Source of the DNA: JBKPNX01 sp046732855 | Lineage (GTDB): Bacteria > Pseudomonadota > Alphaproteobacteria > Geminicoccales > Geminicoccaceae | NCBI GenBank assembly: GCA_046732855.1 | Contig: JBKPNX010000215.1 | Coordinates: 1-36,725 of the forward strand | Reading direction: 5' to 3' | Length of the DNA: 36,725 nucleotides | Part shown: positions 33,521 through 36,725 of the stretch, piece by piece | How positions within the stretch are numbered: the stretch's first letter is position 1 | How the letters are laid out: every line of letters starts with the position of its first letter | The notes under the pieces: generated by a model | Database searches by the model: none | What the model saw: the letters and a program-made list of their open reading frames with translations, nothing else | What the model was told of the DNA's origin: nothing | Position numbers and translations under genes: made by a program

Positions 33521-34123
33521 ATGCTTATCGAGCACTTGGGCAAGTGCCCGGCTATCGATGTCACGGCCCGGATCGCACCAACGGCGGTGATCTGCGGTGA
33601 TGTGACGGTGGGTCCCGATACCTCTGTCGGGTTTGGGGCTGTGCTGACGGCAGAGAGCGGCCCGATCATCGTCGGTCGTCAGTGCGTCATCATGGAGAAC
33701 GCCGTGATCCGCGGCACCAAGCGCCATCCGGCGGCCCTCGGCGACCACGTGCTCGTTGGCCCCGGCGCCTACCTCTCAGGCTGCACGGTGGGTGATTGTG
33801 CATTCCTCGCCACAGGCTCTCGTGTGTTCAATGGCGCCACGATCGGTGCGCGGGCCGAGGTGCGGATCAACGCCACCGTGCACCTCCTCACTCATCTTGC
33901 AGAGGACGCGACGGTGCCGATCGGCTGGGTGGCGGTCGGCGACCCGGCACGGATCCTGCCACCTGAAGCGCACGACGAGATCTGGGCAATTCAGGAGCCG
34001 CTCAACTTCCCGAAGGAGATCTTCGGGGTGGAGCGGCCGCAACCTGGCAAGACGCGCATGCCGGAGATCATGGACCGCTACTGCCGGGCGCTCTCGCGAC
34101 ATCGCGACGACAAGGTCTTGTGA
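33521..34123 (+). CDS. Gamma-carbonic-anhydrase-like/left-handed beta-helix protein (PaaY/YrdA type)
   Basis: ATG 33521 follows GGGAGGGA. The 200-residue protein has the hexapeptide repeats of a left-handed beta helix (IAPTAVICGDVTVGPDTSVG, then VGRQCVIMENAVIRG), and LGDHVLVGPGAYLSGCTVGD. A His in HPAALGDH is placed as in gamma-class zinc sites, but the full three-His set is not clear (HPAALGDHV, then GCTVGD where His is usual), so carbonic anhydrase activity is uncertain. The C-terminus is a helix. It faces the opposite way to the phage genes on both sides and is inserted between the U-like and V-like genes. Confidence 0.8.
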   Translation: MLIEHLGKCPAIDVTARIAPTAVICGDVTVGPDTSVGFGAVLTAESGPIIVGRQCVIMENAVIRGTKRHPAALGDHVLVGPGAYLSGCTVGDCAFLATGSRVFNGATIGARAEVRINATVHLLTHLAEDATVPIGWVAVGDPARILPPEAHDEIWAIQEPLNFPKEIFGVERPQPGKTRMPEIMDRYCRALSRHRDDKVL

Positions 34124-34147
34124 AGCACCGTCCCAGCTGCTGGCAAT

Positions 34148-34262
34148 TCAGGACAGCGGGGCTTCGGTCTCGTAGTCGACAGTCACCGAGAGCGTTGCGC
34201 TCTTGATCGCCGGCGCACCGGCGATCGCCTCGATGGTCGGTTCGGGCCGGCCATAGGTCAGT
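34148..34262 (-). pseudogene. C-terminal fragment of a phage tail terminator-like protein (U-like position)
   Basis: The minus strand reads TYGRPEPTIEAIAGAPAIKS ATLSVTVDYETEAPLS to a stop at 34148. It begins abruptly where the Z-like protein breaks off, so a deletion joined the two genes. Position between Z-like and tail tube genes is that of lambda U. The sequence alone does not identify the family. Confidence 0.45.
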
Positions 34263-34840
34263 GTCGAGCCGCTTCGACAACTTCACCTGCGGCACGAGCA
34301 GAAACATCACGACCGTGGTCAGACCCTGGCCGCTGCGCCGCGCCCGATCGTGGCACGCCGGAAGCCTCTGAGCTCTCCGGTTTGCCTGCTGAACGAGGCG
34401 CGCAATCCATCCACAACCAGGAGCGAGGTGCCATTCGAGCTAGGCACGAATCGGAGCGGTCCGAAGCGGTGCTCCGGGAAGGTGCTCGGGCTGATTCGCC
34501 TACCATCGGTTCCTTTCCTCGGCGCGTTCTCGGTCGGGATCGCGAGAAAGCGCCCGCGCCTGCTCCGGATCACCGCGCCCTCATCGAATGCGCGGATAAT
34601 CTGCGGCGCCTTGGTACAGACCAGGCTGGCGGCGTCGAGCTGCTGGTTCGGATAGAGCTTGTCCCGCCAGCTGTTGGCGAGCCGCTGACCGAGTCCGGCG
34701 CTCCCCACCTGGCGGCGCAGCTCCGTCTTGAGACCGCTGCCGGCTTCGCGAGTGCCGGCCGCCACCGCACGCTCGATGTCGCGCAATTCGGCGTGCATGC
34801 CCGCCTGGAGTGAGCGCACGATGGTGGCGGCGAGTTTCAT
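34263..34840 (-). pseudogene. DUF6441 phage protein (Z-like), frameshifted at the 3' end
   Basis: ATG 34840: MKLAATIVRSLQAGMHAELR DIERAVAAGTREAG, then LGQRLANSWRDKLYPNQQLD, FLAIPTENAPRKGTDGRRIS and PSTFPEHRFGPLRFVPSSNG, LLVVDGLRASFSRQTGELRG. These fit DUF6441, found in lambda-like late operons of alphaproteobacterial prophages. The frame stops at 34319, but a one-step shift continues as TTVVMFLLVPQVKLSKRLD, the usual end. Beyond that it joins the U-like fragment. Its place after the FII-like gene matches lambda Z. Confidence 0.72.
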
Positions 34841-34887
34841 GCGGGAACCTGGCAAGTACTGGTGCTGGCGGTCGGAGCGTCGGGGTC

Positions 34888-35103
34888 TCAGCCAAAGGAG
34901 CCCTTTCGTGAGGCCCACGTGGCGAGGCTGAAGCCGAAGCACGCCAAAGCGCCCGTCACGATGAGCGCAACCCAGCTCAGCCACATCGGCACGCTCCAAC
35001 CGCCAATAACCGCACTCCAGCCGAAGATGATCCGCACTAGATGGAGCAGAGCGACGAGGGAAAAGATGACGGCTGTGACTAGGAGGTATGCTCTTCGGGA
35101 CAT
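34888..35103 (-). CDS. Small two-helix membrane protein, unknown function
   Basis: 71 residues: AYLLVTAVIFSLVALLHLVR then a Trp-rich turn (FGWSAVIGGWSVPMWLSW) and a second helix VALIVTGALACFGFSLA. Similar short proteins are widespread in proteobacteria. It lies between the FII-like and Z-like genes, on the same strand, and is not a usual member of that operon. Divergent from the next small gene, 123 bases away. Confidence 0.65.
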   Translation of the reverse strand: MSRRAYLLVTAVIFSLVALLHLVRIIFGWSAVIGGWSVPMWLSWVALIVTGALACFGFSLATWASRKGSFG

Positions 35104-35226
35104 GGCTTGAGTTCTTCCACAGGCACTAGGTCAGTCCGGCCATCGTGGTGGCGCCTGCTCCTTGTTGGCCGGTCCGAGCCGCAGTAATCTGACCACTTCT
35201 ACTGCACTTCGGGAAAGGAGGGGACC

Positions 35227-35451
35227 ATGCCGACGTGGCTTGTCCCCACGTTGAAGTGGGGTGGCATCGTCCTGGCGATCATCGCTGCGATCGCTATCAT
35301 CTACGTACGATACATGGTCGCCGGCCTGGCGCCAGAGGCCGGTGCCGCGCCGGGCGAGGTTCTCATGGCGCTCTACTGGATACTCCTGGCGATCGGCGTC
35401 GTGGCGGCTATTGCAGGCTTCGTGATTGGGCGGCGTCCAGGGCCGACGTGA
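35227..35451 (+). CDS. Small two-helix membrane protein, unknown function
   Basis: 74 residues with a strong ribosome binding site (GAAAGGAGGGG) just ahead of ATG 35227. Helix 1 is WGGIVLAIIAAIAIIYVRYM and helix 2 YWILLAIGVVAAIAGFVIG; the end is GRRPGPT. I do not recognise the family. It is oriented against the surrounding phage genes, as a moron gene would be. Confidence 0.6.
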   Translation: MPTWLVPTLKWGGIVLAIIAAIAIIYVRYMVAGLAPEAGAAPGEVLMALYWILLAIGVVAAIAGFVIGRRPGPT

Positions 35452-35461
35452 GCAGGGCTGT

Positions 35462-35770
35462 TCACGCCGGCCGTACGTCTACCGTCCACACCCGCCGATC
35501 CGGGTCTCGCCGCTCCGGCTCACCCTGCACGACGAACGCCTCAGCATCGAGGGCGATTTGATCGCCCGGGCGCGGGTTCGCGACCTCGCTCGCGCGCAAC
35601 TCGACGGTCGCCGTTTCGGCGTGGATGCGGGTCTCGCCAAAGCCCACAATCGTGTCCGGACGACGGGCGATCACCCGCACTGACGCCGGCTCGCCGCCGG
35701 CGGGCGTGTAGACGGCATTCATCCCGAACGCGGCGAACGTCGCGTCCACCGCGCCCTGGAACACCGTCAT
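35462..35770 (-). CDS. Phage head-tail joining protein (lambda FII-like)
   Basis: 102 residues starting at an ATG that overlaps the capsid stop (TGATG), showing translational coupling. The sequence MTVFQGAVDATFAAFGMNAV, PASVRVIARRPDTIVGFGET and RPGDQIALDAEAFVVQGEPE is typical of FII/Gifsy-2-type joining proteins. It connects the capsid portal to the tail. An upstream in-frame extension to 35890 exists but lies inside the capsid gene. Confidence 0.78.
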   Translation of the reverse strand: MTVFQGAVDATFAAFGMNAVYTPAGGEPASVRVIARRPDTIVGFGETRIHAETATVELRASEVANPRPGDQIALDAEAFVVQGEPERRDPDRRVWTVDVRPA

Positions 35771-36725
35771 CAGGTGCGCTTGCCCTTGATCAGCACGCGC
35801 GGGCGCGTGCAGATCGGCAGCGGGTTCGACTGCACGTGCAGCATGACCCAGCGGGCGAACTGCTGGTCGACCGCCTGCTTGGCGTAGCACGGCAGACCGA
35901 TGGTATTCGCGGTCTCGACAAAGTCGGCCGGCGCATTGTACTGCCGGAACAGCCCCGGCACGCCGACCGGGAAGAAGTACGCCTTGCTCGCGTCAGTAAA
36001 GTTCACGGTGCCGACCCGGCCGCGGTATTCCTCGAACACAATGCCCGAGTACTCGAACGAGCCGCGCGCCTGGCCTTGGCGCAGGAAGGCGCCGTCCAGG
36101 TAACGGTCGTAAGCCTTCGCGACCTCGGAGTGGGTGATCAGGTCATCGAAGAAATCCGCGCCGCAGATGGCGTGGATGTGCTCGTACGGCTGGGCACCAA
36201 GCTCGTCCTCGATCTTGCGCCGGATGTCGTGGCACTTCTTCTTGACCGCGCCGGGCGTCGGGCTCGCGTTATCGAGGTCGAAGTCGATCTCAGTGTGCGC
36301 CGTCACCCCGAATTCGGTGAACAGGTCGTAGATAACCGCCGAGCCGTCGGCATCCAGGATCTGGCCCTTGATGGCGCCGATCCGCAGATGCTCGAGCGTG
36401 GCGTCCATCTTGGTCGCCATCTCGGACATGCGCTGGTTCACGACCGCCTGCACGCCCTCGAGCATGCTCTCGGAGCCGAACGCGCGCACGTTCTGCACCT
36501 CGGCGGCGAGGATGGTGTCCTCGAGCGCGACGTGCGGCACGACTAGCGAGCGCGCCTTGCGTTTGTTGGTCGTGTTCTGGATCGCCGGCGCGCCGCGGGC
36601 GGTGGTCTCGACCAGGTTGAGGCTGCCCTCGCGCTCCTCGATCATCACCGAGGTGGTGGAGACGCCCTGTTCCCGGAACAGGCCTAACTGGCGATCCGCC
36701 CGGGGACATAGGGCATCTTGTTGAT
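35770..36725 (-). pseudogene. Phage major capsid protein E, 5' end beyond the window, one frameshift
   Basis: The frame from 36648 gives MMIEEREGSLNLVETTARGA, VPHVALEDTILAAEVQNVRA, DLFTEFGVTAHTEIDFDLDN, GADFFDDLITHSEVAKAYDR and the end LPICTRPRVLIKGKRT, all features of the lambda gpE family. Further upstream the expected LGLFREQGVSTTSV is in the same frame, but MPYVPGRI before it is in another, so one base is missing near 36692. The gene runs off the window at 36725. A sequencing indel or true damage are both possible. It heads the late genes found leftward. Confidence 0.85.

Overview
The window reads as a GC-rich alphaproteobacterial chromosome, probably Rhodospirillales-like. This is inferred from a NadQ-type regulator beside nadA/nadC, several DUF1127 proteins, a DUF2066 protein and GcvA-type LysR regulators. 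No rRNA, tRNA or CRISPR array was seen.

Layout of the ordinary genes, left to right: a PadR regulator with an RND efflux pair (1.2-6.2 kb); NAD biosynthesis nadQ-nadA-nadC with two matching operator palindromes (7.2-10.3 kb); a LysR with a GST and a frameshifted glutathionyl-hydroquinone reductase (10.4-13.2 kb); an IS630 scar; two LysR genes divergent from DUF1127 genes (13.7-16.6 kb); an AraC divergent from a lipocalin-like/VOC fusion; two LysE exporters and a DUF2066 protein; a broken GST, a DUF1127 gene and a broken Ada-like gene (21.3-23.3 kb); a LivK-type binding protein; a LysR with a CMD/DUF1348/PPOx operon (25.2-28.0 kb); and YnfA with a MerR-controlled metal-type cassette (28.4-30.2 kb).

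Threaded through this, always on the minus strand, are pieces of a lambda-type late operon. Read right to left they keep the phage order: major capsid E (36.7-35.8 kb), FII-like joining protein, Z-like DUF6441 protein, the end of a U-like protein, tail tube V, tail assembly chaperone G/T, a second G/T copy (28.1-28.4 kb), the tape-measure N-terminus (24.6-25.2 kb), and two LamG-protein 3' ends (15.1 and 0.1 kb). Unrelated genes sit at most of the gene boundaries between them.

Three results come directly from reading the phage pieces. First, G and T overlap at an A AAA AAC heptamer in the correct phase, which is the lambda-style -1 frameshift arrangement. Second, an IS110-family (IS1111-group) element is inserted 3 nt after that heptamer; removing bases 30598-32001 restores the reading frame exactly. 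Third, the middle of the tail-tube gene is inverted in place.

Many genes, host and phage, carry single-base frame breaks (DUF1127 at 0.6 kb, GS-HQR, GST, Ada, DUF6441, capsid). Either the region is decaying or the assembly has indel errors; raw reads would settle this.
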